Both the position numbers and the translations under genes were made by a program. Shown piece by piece: positions 38,484-52,180 of a stretch of 64,000 nt of DNA (positions within the stretch are counted from its first letter, which is position 1; each line of letters opens with the position of its first letter). The notes beneath the pieces were generated by a model that ran no database searches, had not been told where the DNA came from, and saw only the letters and a program-made list of their open reading frames with translations. Origin of the DNA: Cacajao melanocephalus (Eukaryota; Chordata; Mammalia; Primates; Pitheciidae); the NCBI GenBank assembly GCA_963573385.1, contig CAUYLG010047084.1:62001-126000 (forward strand), read 5' to 3'.

Positions 38484-40175
38484 TCTTTGTGTCTGTTTGC
38501 ACCTTAATAGCTTTAAAATATAAGTTTGCCTATTTTATTTAACCTGTTTGATGTTCTTTGCCGTTTCACTGTTTAAGGCCCTCAGCAAAGCAAGGATCAT
38601 AGGTAAAGAAAATAGTATTATGTTCATTACTCTTATTTTTTAGAAAAAAGAACATTTGTATAAAAATTGAACTTAAGTTCTACTTCCTTTCTCCCACATA
38701 ATAGATATAAAAATTAGGCTATGAAGTTTTTATGAAAGGAGTCAATTCCTTCAGATGGTCTCTCAAAATATAACACCTCAAATTTATCTTAGAAGAACTG
38801 TGTAAAAGAATTGTGGCATTTTTTAGTTACCACAGCTCTGAAGTCTGAGCTTGAGGTGGGTGTGAAGTCTCCTTTCTGGTTTGTAGGAAGTTGAATTAGT
38901 GTTACTCCCGAATTTTTCTCTTCCACGGTGTTTATGAATGAATTCAGAAAAAAAGGTGCCAGTTAGTTTAATTTCTTCAGTCTCACTTTAGACGCATTGA
39001 TGTGGAAATTTAAAACTTGTCCTAAACAACAGTGATAGTTTGCTGATACAAGAGTGCTAGAACTGCTCTGCGTCCTGTTTATAGAGTGGCCCATTTCCAT
39101 TTTCTTAAACCCATGGCAGCCCTTTCCATCGTGAATAATTTTTGTGTTCCGACCGTTGTTCTCTTTTTGCTACTTCAGTGTGCTCTCTGACCAGCTTTCC
39201 AAAGAACTTTCCCTGCTTCTGCCTCAGTTGGCATTTGCTCTCCTTACCACATGTGTTCCCAGTTTATGAAGAGATCTACATTTCCTTTCAACCTCTCTGC
39301 GTCCTAAAGAAAAACATCTCGTGATGATACATATTACTGCTGATAACACCCTTATTTAGAAATTTGTTGGCCACAATACAGATGGAAATGTTTTACTGCT
39401 GAAGAAGCTAAAATCAACTCATTTCCCATTAGCGTATAGGCAGAATACATAGATATGACTTTTAGTTCTTGAATGTCCATTGTTTGCTTCAATGAGAACA
39501 GAACTGCCATTGGTCAATAAACTGTAAAGTGAAGAGGTAAATTGTGATAGAGAATTTTCTATGCCATGGGAAATTGAAATCACATTTATTTTGATTAGCA
39601 GCAATATGATTTATTAACTCTGTGCCAAGTTTTAAGTATATTTTTTTCACAAAGATATAATGCCATAGTGAAACTAAATACTGTGCATAAAGGTACATGA
39701 ATTATTCAAGTTTTAAAATATTATGCATGTTTGTTTAATAGATGTGGCATGGTCTTAATAAAAATGCTATGTTATTTAAAAGTTATAGGAACATTTCTAT
39801 TGACAAAAATATGCTTCATTTACAAATAATATTATCATATGTGGTTAATGATTAAATTAGATCTTTACATAGTTTTTATAAAACATCAGTCTAGGAAATA
39901 TAACTTATTACTGATGCAAATGTGAACATTTTGTAGTAGTTTTGTAAAAGCACATCCTTTTCAAATATCTACGTTAATGTACCCTTGAAACTAAATGCGA
40001 GCATATAGTCAGTTTGTCTCATGTATATGTGAAATTTTGTCTAAAATACCTAAACATTTCATCTATATTTTTGTCTACCATGTTATAAATGTTTATAAGT
40101 ACCTTCGTGTGTCTATAAAAATGTTATATTTAAATAAATGTTGAATTAAAATAAAAATTTTGATTATTTTCAGAT
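38484..40175 (+). other. UMAD1: UMAD1 3' untranslated region (extent inferred)
   Basis: About 1.7 kb following the stop, AT-rich, with no recognisable Alu, L1, L2 or MIR. That absence is unusual here and fits an exon. The end is placed by the AATAAA pair at 40133 and 40150. Earlier AATAAA (39757-39762) could give a shorter form. The end point is inference and needs cDNA evidence. Confidence 0.65.
40133..40155 (+). terminator. paired polyadenylation signals, probable UMAD1 mRNA end
   Basis: Two canonical AATAAA hexamers lie at 40133-40138 and 40150-40155. Cleavage would be expected 10-30 nt downstream of either. Confidence 0.6.
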
Positions 40176-41222
40176 CCAGAAAAATGGGTTTCTTTGCATT
40201 ATTTATATCTGAATGCAAGTTATTGCTGCTTTAGGAGCCAAAAAGTTTAAGTATATAGTTTGAATAGTGCAGAGAAAAATATCCAATTTCCTCTTACATG
40301 TAAGTTTTAAGGAATAACATTGAAAATGGTAAGATCACTAGCCCTGGCTTAACAGGACTGGAGGGATTTGAGAGAGATGACATGAGTATTTCTAGACCAG
40401 TTCCATCTCCACAACACTTAGTAAGGGCCAGTGTTAATGATTTTCTTTTGTAAACTAAAGTATTGCGAAAATGACCATTTACATTTTTTTATTCTGTATC
40501 TAAATCAGTGTTTCTATTAAACATTAGAAATCAATAAGTCAGCTTCATTTTACCCAAGAGAAAATTGAAGCCTAGAAAGACTAAATGACTTACATCACTT
40601 AGTGATAAATAAATGCTTACTTTAATAGTTAGTAGTTATAATATATGATAACAAAGCTCTATGAATGATATGGTGGGAGAGAGTTCAGGCAATTAAGGTG
40701 GCCAGACAGAATTTGTAATGGCTCCCTCCCTTATAAGCGGTGGGGCTTTCAATCAGTCCCCTAACTTTTGGTGCCCTCAGTTCCCTCAATTGTTAAACAC
40801 TAATTGTTCATAACTTGCAGGGTTATGTTAAGTTATAGGTGGTGTCTGTCAAATGCCTGGCAGCCTAAAACCTAGTGCATCATCAGTATTCTGGGAAAGG
40901 GGTTGTTATAATTCTCGTTATTGACCATTATACCACACACTCAATAGTATAATGCAATGCAAAATACATATTAATTGAACTTCTTAAAGAACAACGTAGA
41001 AAAACAGCTACCTACATTAACTGTATATCCCCCCTCCTTTCCAGTATTTTCTTTCCATATCAAATACCTTTCTATGAGAAATATTCCTAAAGTATGTTAG
41101 TTGACTGTTCTGCCTTAGCTAAGAATTCCATAGTGGACATTTTTTCCTCATTATTATAGTCTTTTTCCTAATATGTTATTATTGCAAAGTACTATAGGTA
41201 TAGAATGTGCAAGTCATTTTAC
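40176..41222. other. downstream DNA with two MIR fragments
   Basis: 40535-40615 resembles antisense MIR ('cattttacccaagagaaaattgaagcctagaaagactaaatgactt'). 40735-40885 resembles sense MIR ('gtcccctaacttttggtgccctcagttccctcaattgttaa' and 'cagggttatgttaag'). The remainder is unrecognised. Confidence 0.6.
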
Positions 41223-41236
41223 TGAATCTTTTATTT

Positions 41237-41534
<298 letters not shown>

Positions 41535-41548
41535 TGAATCTTATTTTT

Positions 41549-42399
41549 AGCCCTAAAATACATTCAAGAACTTGCATGTATTTTTTTCCCAAGCTTTCTT
41601 TAAGGGCGTTTGCATTCTTTCCTAAAAAATAGAATGAGAGAGGCAATTCTGACCAATTTATTATCCTGGCTAATTAAATTTTGATCAACTGAACTTCTAA
41701 AATTATATAATTAAAATGTTAACAAAGGCACAATTTTTATTAACAATTGCAGAAACCCATAATAGTTTTTTCAAGTAAACATTCATTGACATCAACACTT
41801 GTTTTTTCTTTTCTTAAAGAAAAATGATAAATTGAAAACAGTAGGAAAGAATATCTCTTCTAAAATTCCCGGAGATTTCATTTCTCATAATTCTAAATGA
41901 CAGGTGAGGAGAAGCAAGGAAATAATCTCACCCATGTTCTGAAACAGAGGTACATCAGACTTTACCTCTGTGCCTCACATAATAACAATTGATCAATAAA
42001 TGAACATGGTAATCTAGCAAAGAACGTGTTTCTTACAGAGAGGAATGCATTGTTATTAATTATGTCATTAATAACTCACACAAAACATAAGTTTACTGGA
42101 AGTGTAGTTGAAGGATGTTCTGCGTTTTACAGCTTTTGAGAAATACAGGTCTATGGACATTATCTTTTGAGCATTTGTGCCATATTATCAAGGGCATGAC
42201 CTAGGTATTATTGGGAAATCTAAAACTTTCAGAATAAGTCCATCTCCATTCATACATTGGCTTGAAGGATGAAGTATTCTTATGTTTCAGGAAAAGGACT
42301 CTTTATGCCATATGGTTTGGCAGATAGGTATGTGTGGGAAAGAACGAAAGAGGCATCGATTGACATAAGGAACTCGGTTTCACTCGATATGACAATATG
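41549..42399. other. unique DNA, nothing recognised
   Basis: AT-rich, with no recognised element. Confidence 0.4.
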
Positions 42400-43200
42400 T
42401 CATTCTTATTAAAATTTAAATTTTTTATTTTGGAACGAGTTTTAGATTTACAGAAAAATTATGAAGATGCTACAGGGAGTTCCCATATTAGTTTCCCCTG
42501 TTGTTGACATCTCACATAACTACAGTAAATTTGTCACAACCAAGGAATCAACACTGATACATTGCAGTTAACTGCACTGTACACCCTGTTCAGATTTCAT
42601 AGTTTTCCTCTAATGTCCTTTTTCTCCTCCAGCAGCCTATGTAGTATAACAAATTACATTTATGTAGTCATTATATCTCCTTAGGCTCCTCTTGGCTTCA
42701 ACAGTTTCTCAGACTTTTTATTTTTGATGATATTGACAGTTTTGAAGAGTACTGGTAAAGTATTTTGTAGAATATTTCTCAAGGGGGGCTTATCTACTGT
42801 TTTCACATGGTGATACTGGGGATATGGGGTTTTGGAGAAATATTATAAAGGTGATACACCCTTCAGTGAGATTATATCATATTATATTAAGTATAGTATA
42901 TGCTATAAACATGACTTATTACTGATGATGCTGACTTTGAATACCTGGCCAAAGAAGTGCTTCTCAGGTTTCTGCATTGAAAAAGTTATTCCCCCCAACC
43001 TTTCTATACTCTTTGGAATTAAATCACAAAGCATGGCCCACACTCAAGGAGTGGGGAATTAAACTCCATCTCCTTGAAAGGCAAGTATCACATAAATTAT
43101 TTGGAATTCTTCTGCATGAGAGATTTGTCTCTTTTCCCCAATTTATTTATCAGTTATTGATTTATATTAGTATGAACTCAGGAATGTTCAGTCTTTTTTC
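42400..43200 (-). mobile_element. old L1 (L1M-type), antisense
   Basis: Typical antisense order: 'tttagatttacagaaaaattatgaagatgctacagggagttcccat', 'catctcacataactacagtaaatttgtcac', 'ctcttggcttcaacagtttctcagac', 'gggcttatctactg' and 'gcttctcaggtttctgca'-type blocks, then 'gtatgaactcaggaat'. Confidence 0.85.
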
Positions 43201-43718
43201 CAAGTCTTAATCAGTAGCATCCAAGAGACATATTTACATTTTTATGAAAGTCAATAAAGAAAATTTGGAACATTTTACATGGTGCAGATGAATACCATTT
43301 TATCTTGCATATGATAGTATATTTTATGGTTTCCTCAAAATGCATCTTCCTGTTAATGTCAGGCATGTATCTCCTTAGCTTGCCATGAATAACTGTATAT
43401 ACCATAGACCTTCCTTGTAGGGCTAACAGTGTTGCATTGTACGTGGAGCCCCCTTAGACACTTGGCCTTTTCGTACCTCATTCCAAAGATGGTTGCATCT
43501 TACAAATGTCTTCTTCAGCAAGTAGTATGAAAATGAGATTGTAATGTCATATTTTCTTCTTTAAAGAATCGAGAAAACTCATGATACAAAGAGCTCTTCT
43601 CTGTATAACGTGAGACTTTTTTTTTTAGTAATAGCAAAAATAAAATTGTACCTCCTTAATTTTCTAAAGAAAAATGGATTTTATTTTCAACATTAAGAGG
43701 TAGTTTTAAGAAGTAGTA
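43201..43718. other. unique DNA, nothing recognised
   Basis: No recognised element. Confidence 0.4.
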
Positions 43719-43900
43719 GAAGCCAGCCTGGGCAACATGGTGAAACCCAATCTCTACCAAAAAAGTAGCTGGGTTTGGTGGTGTGCACCTGTAATCCCAG
43801 CTATCAGGAGGCTGAGGTTGGAGATCACCTGAGCCTGGAGAGGTCGAGGCTGCAGTGATGCAGTGAGCCATGATGACAGAATGAGACCCTGTCTAAAAAA
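43719..43900 (+). mobile_element. 5'-truncated Alu, AluJ-like, sense
   Basis: Starts within the left arm (agccagcctgggcaacatgg) and runs through the right arm to 'gagaccctgtctaaaaaa'. The head is missing, as in incomplete reverse transcription. Confidence 0.93.
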
Positions 43901-44003
43901 GGAGATGGAGGGGGAGGGGGAGGGGGAGGGAAGAAGAACCAATAAAAGGAAACCAAAGGAGGAGGAGGAGGAGGAGGAAAGAAGAATCAATAAAAGGAAA
44001 CCA
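43901..44003. repeat. GA-rich microsatellite with a 48-bp tandem duplication
   Basis: (GGAGGG)n then (GGA)n directly behind the Alu tail. The 25-mer starting aagaagaa and ending aaaggaaacca occurs at 43931-43955 and again at 43979-44003 with one mismatch. Confidence 0.9.
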
Positions 44004-45559
44004 GTCTTCTTTTGGAGGGGAAAAGTGCTCAAGAATCTCTTAATTTTACTTCTTATTACTGAAAGTTCACTGCATGCTAAAATGTAAATTAGATGAGTGG
44101 ATCTCATTCAATTTCAGTTGGGAAAGACAATCAATCAAAACAAAAAACAACTTACTTAGTCTTTGCAAAACAACTGAATATAATTCCTTGTTAAGAATTT
44201 ACCAATCCCAGTTTTCAGCCTTACAAAATAAATAAATGAATAAATAAATTCCTTACAATCAAAGGTAAAGCAAAGGATAATTGCATCCAGAACAAACCAT
44301 TAGTTGGCTGACTCTGAACCAGCCCTGACAGAGAGCTCGCTAGTCACTACCCAGGCCAGAAAGGGAGTCAGACAATAGACCATTTCAGAGGTCAGTTAAG
44401 GAGACAGGTTCCAACTTGGGACTGCTGCCAGGGATGTACAATCCAGTGTCTGACATCTGGGTTCTGCAGCTGCCAAATCTGCCCCTTGCGTGGCCACAGG
44501 TGTTGGCTATAATTCTAAGGCACATGGGAGAGGGAACAGGATAATGTCAATGTCATTGTGCATATGTGTGTTTCTGTGTATGATTTTTCTTTTAATTTTT
44601 TCAAAAGGTACAGAATTTACTTTGTTTTAAAATGAGTGTATTTCTACATAATGGCAAGGAACATTTGGGAGGCTAGCAAAGAAGAAGCTTTTGTTCAAGA
44701 ACAAGGGCAAAACAAAGCTGAATTTTTATACCTACAGAGTACACTAACGTGTGTGATATTGTTAACTTAGTCATTTGAATAGGCCTTCCCAGGACAAATA
44801 AATAAATGGATGCCAAAATGCACACAGGAAGTTGGTCTGAGATGAAACCTAAATACTCATTCTCTTCCTATAGTCTTCTTCCCTCATCCTTCTTTTGGAT
44901 CTTCAGGAGAATTTGTGTTTTTTCCACACATATGTTTGAGCCTGGAACAGACTGCACGCAGTCTTCTATCTCACACTATACCAGTTGTAGCCATCAATTA
45001 ACACAGCTTAAAACAGGAACACTAAACTTTCCTCTTCCTTTTGCAGGAAACTTAGCTGCTGTCTGTGAAGCAAATCTGGAAGTTTCTACCTCAGGTAGCT
45101 GTTTAAGTTTCCTATCCCTAAAGATGTAGGCAACAGTAGAAGAAATAAAGATGAGTTAGAGAATGAAATGACCCTGGTCAGAACCATAAACGGATAGTAG
45201 GTTAGGAAAAAAAATACAGGTCTATAGCTCCATAAATTAACTATATATTTCTTCTATGTTTTGCCTATTCCACATCCTGAAATTAGAAATTGAACTTCAA
45301 GGAGGAGCAATGAATCCAGATATTTTATCTTCATGTTGAATCTCTTCTAAAGAGAAATGCTTGAATCCTTGGGCCAATGTCTGTCCTGCTTTTAAAACTA
45401 ATGTGACCTACAGTGTGTTTTCCCTGTGTCCTCTATATATTCCACCAGCCAAGAAGATTTCTGACAGGTTTTACTTCGTATTTTCTATTACAAAGATCAT
45501 AGGTAAATTGAATGTGCTTTTTCAAAGATTAACTGCCATTTCCTGTTTCACTTAAGAAT
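44004..45559. other. unique DNA, including a GC-richer patch
   Basis: 44222-44247 is a short (AAAT)n run. 44285-44540 is clearly richer in G+C than its surroundings and has no repeat signature I know. The rest is unrecognised. Confidence 0.45.
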
Positions 45560-45645
45560 CTGTGCTCTGACTGGGCTTGTGCTTAGCACATGATAAATCC
45601 TCAGTCAGGATTTGTTGAAGAATGAGTGAATCAATTAAAGAAATC
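45560..45645 (+). mobile_element. MIR or L2 3' end fragment, sense
   Basis: 'gcttagcacatgataaatcctcagtcaggatttgttgaagaatgagtgaat' has the shape of the L2/MIR 3' terminus. Confidence 0.55.
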
Positions 45646-46179
45646 ATTAAGTTATTTAATCATGAGATTTCCCAAAAGCAAAGGAGTAGAATTTTAAAAC
45701 TTTTGTCATTTCTCCAGCCTTGGGAAGAACTATGTGCAGCTGAAAATAATGCTTAGCTTACCGGGCCTCTACCAATTGTGCCTTTTATCTGTTTTGGGTA
45801 ATATCCATATTTCTCAGGTTGTGTTTTCCTCTGCCCATAATGCCTGCGTATGTCTTTGTGTTGAGTAAAGAGCTGATTCTAGACAATACAGTGTATTTTG
45901 GTGCTGTGGATGAACTCATCTGAGGTTTTATCCACCTGCCAAATTTCCCTTGGGTGTTCTTGTTTATGGTTGTGTGTATTCCTGACCCAGATTTTATTAG
46001 TCCTATCTCACGTGTCCTTGAAAAATGTTTTCCTTTTCATATGCTTGCCTCCAAGCACATTTGGGTTTTTTAAATGATCTTGTTTTTTTAAAAAAGACAT
46101 TTTTCCAGGAGCAGTAGTGCACCTTTGTTTTAGTACTCTCCTGTATCTCTGTCCTACGTTTCCTACTCAGCCAGTTCTA
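45646..46179. other. unique DNA, nothing recognised
   Basis: No recognised element. Confidence 0.4.
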
Positions 46180-46405
46180 TTCCTTCCTCATATAAACATT
46201 TTAGCTCTTTCCCATCTAACTCCAACTATAAACTCTTTTCTCTTCTCTTTAATGTCAAGCTTCTTGAGAGAGTGATCTATATTTGTGTCTCCAGTTTCTT
46301 ATTTTCTATTCACTGTCAGCGTCTGCAATCTGATTTTGTGGCCCTCATTAGAACCCCTCCCCTGAACTGGTTTATACTCGGCCCACCTTTAAAACCTGCC
46401 AAATG

Positions 46406-46693
46406 CTTCTTTCCTTCCTTCCTTCCTTCCTTCCTTCCTTCCTTCCTTCCTTCCTTCCTTCTTTCCTTCCTTCTTTCCTTCCTTCCTTCCCTCCCTCCCT
46501 CCCTCTCTCCCTCCTTCTTTTCTTCCTTCCTTTCTTCCTTTCTTTCATCTCTCCCTCCCTTCTTTTCCTCCGTCCGTCCCTCCCTCCATCCCTCCCTCCC
46601 TCCTTCCTTCCTTCTTTCCTTCCTTCCTTCCTTCTTTCCTTCCTTCCTTCCTTCCTTCCTTCTTCCTTCTCTGTTTCTCTCTTTCTCTCTTTC
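46406..46693. repeat. polypyrimidine microsatellite, (CCTT)n with CCCT variants
   Basis: About 290 bp almost wholly C/T on the + strand, in blocks of CCTT, CTTT and CCCT. It abuts an antisense Alu, so it arose from the Alu poly-A tail. The 121-codon and 189-codon ORFs over it encode KEGR or FLPS repeats and are artefacts. Confidence 0.98.
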
Positions 46694-46980
<287 letters not shown>

Positions 46981-48700
46981 TATCTCTCTTTCTTTGAGGC
47001 AGTTGATCACTGTTGATTAATCCTACTCTCTTGAAATTGTCTTCTACCCTTGATGTCTATCACACCTTTTCTGGGTTTCCTTCCATCTCTGTAACCATCC
47101 CATTTTAGACCTTTGGGGACTTTTTTCCATTCTAATTGTATCAGGATTCTGTCTCTGGCCCTCTTCTCTACCTTTTCTGTCTTTTCCCTACACAATCATG
47201 TCCATGCCTTATCTGCCAATTCAATCTCCAGCCCGGAACTCTCTCAGATTCCATATCCATATACATAATTTGCTATCAAATATCTCCCTTAACCCTTACT
47301 CTCAGCTTCTTTAAGAGATTTTGATCTGTTATAGCTGCTCTTTTTATTTGCTCCATACTCTTTTTCATCTCTCTTCCTTCTGCCCCACTTTTCTTTGAGG
47401 AATTGTGCACCACTTTATATAGTCCTGGTGGAGCTATGATACTTATGACTGTTTCTGTACCACAAGGTGATAAAAACATAACCTAGCCTAGTCCAATTAT
47501 CATCCATCAACCAATACATAGATTTTTGGAGAAAGAAGCCCCTATTTAGCTGGGTTACTACTGACAGCTGTCCTTCCCTCCATGTTTCAAAGTCTTAAGC
47601 ATGTTATTTGAGGCCCTGGATTATCCATGGGAGAAATCTAAGAATCTATCCATTCTTCTTTCTTACCTCCATACTCAATTGATGATAAACTTTTGTTAAT
47701 TATACATCTTAAAGATTTGTCTATCAAATGTGTACTCCAGACCCACTGCCACTCCTACTTCAGTGCTGATCTTTATCATTTCACCCAACTGATCTCCCTA
47801 CATCCAGTTAAGCCTCCCTCCCATCCATCCTCTACACTAAAGCCAGGTGAAATATCGTAAGAAATACAGATAAATCCCTCACGGGGTCTGTGGTGTATCT
47901 AGAAAATTGAGGCATTTTAAACCAAACAAGGACTCCCCCCCTGCCTCTCCAGCCTCCCCAAATGATATTGCAACTCATATATTCTGTGTTCTTGCCCAAT
48001 TGAGCAATGCCCTGCACTATTTAACATGTCATGCCTTCTTTAATTTTCTTATATTTCCTTTGCCTGGAATGCCCTGACCTTCCTTTCTTCACCCGGCTAA
48101 ATCCTATTACAAGACTTTTTTTTCTGTATTATCTCCTCTAGGATGTCTCGCTTTATTTTCAGTGAGCTGCACTGGATGTCTTTTTCTGTTTTTGTGCTTA
48201 CCTGTGCTTTCCTCTTTTAAGGTTCTTGATCCATAGTATTGTAATTGTTTGTTCCCTCTTTGTTTCATAATTGTTTGTAATTGTTTGTTCCCTCTTCATA
48301 ACTGAATTGAAACCAACATATACTTCCATGCTTAACATGATGCTTGACATACAGTGTGTACTCAGTAAAAGTTTGTCCAGTATGAGTCACTACTGATTCA
48401 AGAAAATCTATGAGTTTATATCCCATCTGTATTAGACTATTAGATGTTGCCCTTGTGTCTGTGTTGGAAGCCTTTAGGAAATCTTTCAGATACCCGTATT
48501 AAAATATGCTACATTTCCTTAATGCCCCCAAACATATCTTATACTCTAAATAAATTAGCTTCTTAAATTTCTACCCCTTTTGTTTGGTGATCTGTTATCA
48601 ACATTAATACAATAAAGACATTTTATATTTATTATAATGTTTTAGACAGTGTTAAGTCTTCAGATTAAATTTTTGGAATGTAAGTTCCTATGAATCAATG

Positions 48701-49005
48701 TATTATTATTATTATTTTGGAGACAGGGTCTTGCTCTGTTGCTCCCTGGCTGGAGTGAGGTGGTGCAATCATAGCTCACTGCATTCTCCAAATTCCTGGG
48801 CTCAAGTGATCCTCCTACCTCAGCCTCCCCAGTAGCTGGGACTATAGGCACATGTCACCGTGCCTGGCTAATTTTTTAATTTTTGTAGAGATAGGGGTCT
48901 CACTTTATTGCCCAGCCTGGTCATGAACTCCTGGCTTTAAGCAATCCTCCTACTTCAGCCTCCCAAAGTACTAGGATTATAGGCATTAAGCCACCATGGC
49001 CGGCT
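48701..49005 (-). mobile_element. Alu SINE, AluJ-like, antisense
   Basis: An (ATT)n tail at 48701-48717, then a diverged dimer with J-type words (cctgggctcaagtgatcctcc). Confidence 0.95.
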
Positions 49006-49063
49006 GGATCTATATAACTTGGGTTTTATTTTTTGATTTACATTATCTTTTTGTAATTACATA

Positions 49064-49344
49064 TTTTTTTAAACAGAGTCTCCCTCACTCTGTAGCCCAG
49101 GCTGGAGTGCAGTGGCACAATCTCAGCTCACTGCAACCTTCACTTCCAGGTTCAAGTGATCCTCCCACCTCTGCCTCTAAAGTGAGCTGCCACACCCAGC
49201 ACCCAGCTACTTTTGTTTTGTAGTTTTTAGCAGAGACAGGGTTTCCCCATGTTGGCCAACCCAGTCTCAAACTCTGACAAGTGATCTGCCTACCTCAGCA
49301 TCCCAAAGTGCTGGGATTACAGACATGAGCCACTGTGCCTGGCC
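49064..49344 (-). mobile_element. Alu SINE, antisense, diverged
   Basis: Dimer reading 'cagagtctccctcactctgtagcccaggc' to 'gagccactgtgcctggcc', with small losses in the middle. It lies only 58 bp from the preceding Alu. Confidence 0.95.
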
Positions 49345-51049
49345 TATTTTTTGGTTTATTTTAATATCTACCTGGGAAGAACTTTCTTAATCCTTCTATT
49401 AAATTAACATTTTTTCATGCTAATTAAATTACATGGCTCTTTTCAAAGCATGGACTTGAGTAGATTTAAATATATACCATAAATGGAATGTCTGGTTTTT
49501 TAATGGGCTGTAGCATTTTGTTTTTATGTAATCTAACCTTACTGAAGGATTTGGAAATGTTAACCATTTGGGTGGTGGTCCATTTTGAAAGATAAGCTCA
49601 TTTTACTTTTGAAGAAAAATAAATAATTATCTGAGGAAGGAAGACCATAATTTCGATTTTTCATGCAATAAAAACAGGTTCTAAAATATTCTTTAACTGG
49701 TCCATTTATTTGATAGCCAATTTACTGAATAAATTTAACTTTTTAATTTTTGTAATGGTTTATAATGATTTTGTGCAATATTGGTTAACTGAACTTCTAA
49801 CTAGTGTGGTTACCATATTAATTATTGCAACCTCTAAGGTTTCACATTTTCATGGGTCCTCTTTTTTCCCAAGATGCAAGTGTGGATATACAATACATCA
49901 TTTTCAACAAATGGAGAATAGTAGCCAATCTCTTAAAACTTTGATTTAGTCTATAAAAAGAAAAAGAAAAACCCTGTTGTTGGTTAACAAAATTCTCATT
50001 TCTGTTACCTAAATAACAATTTCCAAATACTTTGTAACATCAAGAAGTCATACAATCTTTCATTAGAGTTTCAGCAAAAATTATCTCCAGAACTTAAAAG
50101 CAAATTTGTAATCTTTATTACCTTCCTATTTTTGATTAAAATGCTACATTAAATTAGTGTCAGGGGTCAATAGTTTCTTCTTTTTCTAATTGAAAGACTA
50201 CCTGCTGAAACTCTATACCCACCTTAGGTTTTCCTGAGTAATTATAAGTGACTCTTAAGTTTCTACACTTGGCAATATTGAAATATCAGAGAGTGATTGT
50301 AGGAATTAAACCCTCTTTAAGCAAATCAGTTGTCTTCTGGGTGGAGGTTATTTCCATTCAGTCTTATTTCCATTGGGGCTTTCCTAGTATATGAAGAGAT
50401 ACACTTGAGGCATGATTTCTTTATGTGGATTGTGATAAGGACCTCATTTCCCAGTGTAATCTCTAACCACCCTAGGGGAAGAGACCACTGGGCTTGCTGC
50501 TTTTGTTGCGTTGAAGTACAGCAGATATGATATCCTTCAGTCTGGGTGTGCTTTGTTATGCTTGTTAAGTACAGAGTGCCAGAAATGTACCCTGAGCTTG
50601 ACAAAACATAATACACAAAAGACGAGTTCTCTATCCTTAGTGCTTTTCATTCTAGAGTCTAAAATTACAGGTAGCAGTAACAGTATCAGGTTGACCACCA
50701 AAGACAGATTTGATCATCATGAAATGCCAAGCAAGTGAGCCAGCTTAAATGAAAGTCAGGGAAGGAGGTGACTCAGAGGCCAAGCAATGGTTATTCAGAG
50801 CACCCAGAGAAAATTTGTTGGGGCTAGTTTATTATTTTTTTAATTACCTTGCTTAGAGTGTGTGATTTGTAATGCAACAAGATATGAAGAGAATTGACAA
50901 ATGGACAGGGGTGGTGGTGATAGAGCAGAATGCAAAGCTACAGCACCTAGACATGAAGCCATATTCTCTTGTGACTAGCCTGGAAATAATGAACTATTGA
51001 GTACATGGCCCCTTTTTGGCCCCATTCTCACTACTGAACCTTATTTATT
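49345..51049. other. unique DNA, nothing recognised
   Basis: About 1.7 kb without a recognised repeat or exon. Confidence 0.45.
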
Positions 51050-51435
51050 TACCATGGGGCCCAGTCAAGCCAACCTCTTTTCTGCCTGCTCTCCTTTCCT
51101 CCTTTCTGGTGCCATATCACTGCTCTGTTGATGGTATTTCTCCCTCTTTTGATCTTGTATCCTGCCTGTGCACGTACTAACGCTCAGGGCAGCTCTGTTT
51201 CCAGCCCCCTCGTGAATGTGTTCTCCAGGAATGTCTGACACATGTCACCTCAGAGCCCCTCTGACTCTGGCATCCAGATTTTCCCACTGTTTCTTCCACT
51301 TGTTTTCTCACAATATTGTATGATAAATCTTAACTCTCAGGTACATTGTAAGATATGTAAAGGCAAGCTGATTATTATTTTATATAATAAAACACATTGC
51401 ACACAGTAGGTGCTCAATGAATACCTGACTTCCAA
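51050..51435 (+). mobile_element. probable L2 3' region, sense
   Basis: 'gccaacctcttttctgcctgctctcc' and the terminal words 'acattgtaagatatgtaaaggcaagctg' and 'cacacagtaggtgctcaatgaatacctg' fit the L2 3' end. The middle is poorly matched. Confidence 0.6.
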
Positions 51436-51870
51436 ACATTATTGGGGTTGTTGCATCTCAAATGATTGACCATCTACATTAGTGTCAAAGGTCTTCAATG
51501 CCTAAGTGAAATATGTAATCATCACTGTCACTGGAGGGTGATTACCTTCCTTCCTCCCCCGCTCTTTCCCACTCCCTGTTTAAGTGTGTTCTTTAGTATA
51601 TGCTCCTTCCTGCACAGCAGATCTCTCCCAGAGATGCGCCTCCTGCCAGCTAAAAAATTGGCCTGCTGTGCTCTTCTGCCGTGAACAGAGGTACTCTCGG
51701 TATTCTTTTCCTCTCCTTGTTACTTGGAGGTGGAAGTTTGCTTTTCTCACTTCAAAAATGGTCCTCTTCCAGGAACCAGTCATGACAATGAGTATAAGCA
51801 GCTATTGTTTTCTACCCTTGTGATTGAAACATTAGGTGCAAAGGCCAACAATATTTATAAATGAATTTTT
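51436..51870. other. unique DNA, nothing recognised
   Basis: Short overlapping ORFs on both strands only. Confidence 0.4.
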
Positions 51871-52180
51871 TTATTTACTCCTTTATTTTATTTTATTTTT
51901 GAGACAGTCTCGCTGTGTTACCCAGGCTGCAGTGCAGTGGCTCGATCTTGGCTCACTGCAAACTCTGCTTCCCGGGTCCAGTGATATGCCCACCTCAGCC
52001 TCCTGAGTAGCTGGGACCACAGACATGGGCCACCATACCCAGCTAATATTTGTGTTTTCAGTAGAGATGGGGTTTCTCCACATTACCCAGGCTGGTCTCA
52101 AATTACTGGACTCAAGTGATCTGTCTACCTTGACCTCCCAAAATGCTGGGATTACAGGCATGAGCCACTGTGCCTAGCCT
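51871..52180 (-). mobile_element. Alu SINE, AluJ/S-like, antisense
   Basis: Bounded by ttataaatgaattttt (51855-51870) and ttatgaatgaatttaa (52181-52196). The (TTTTA)n tail at its left edge confirms antisense orientation. Confidence 0.96.
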
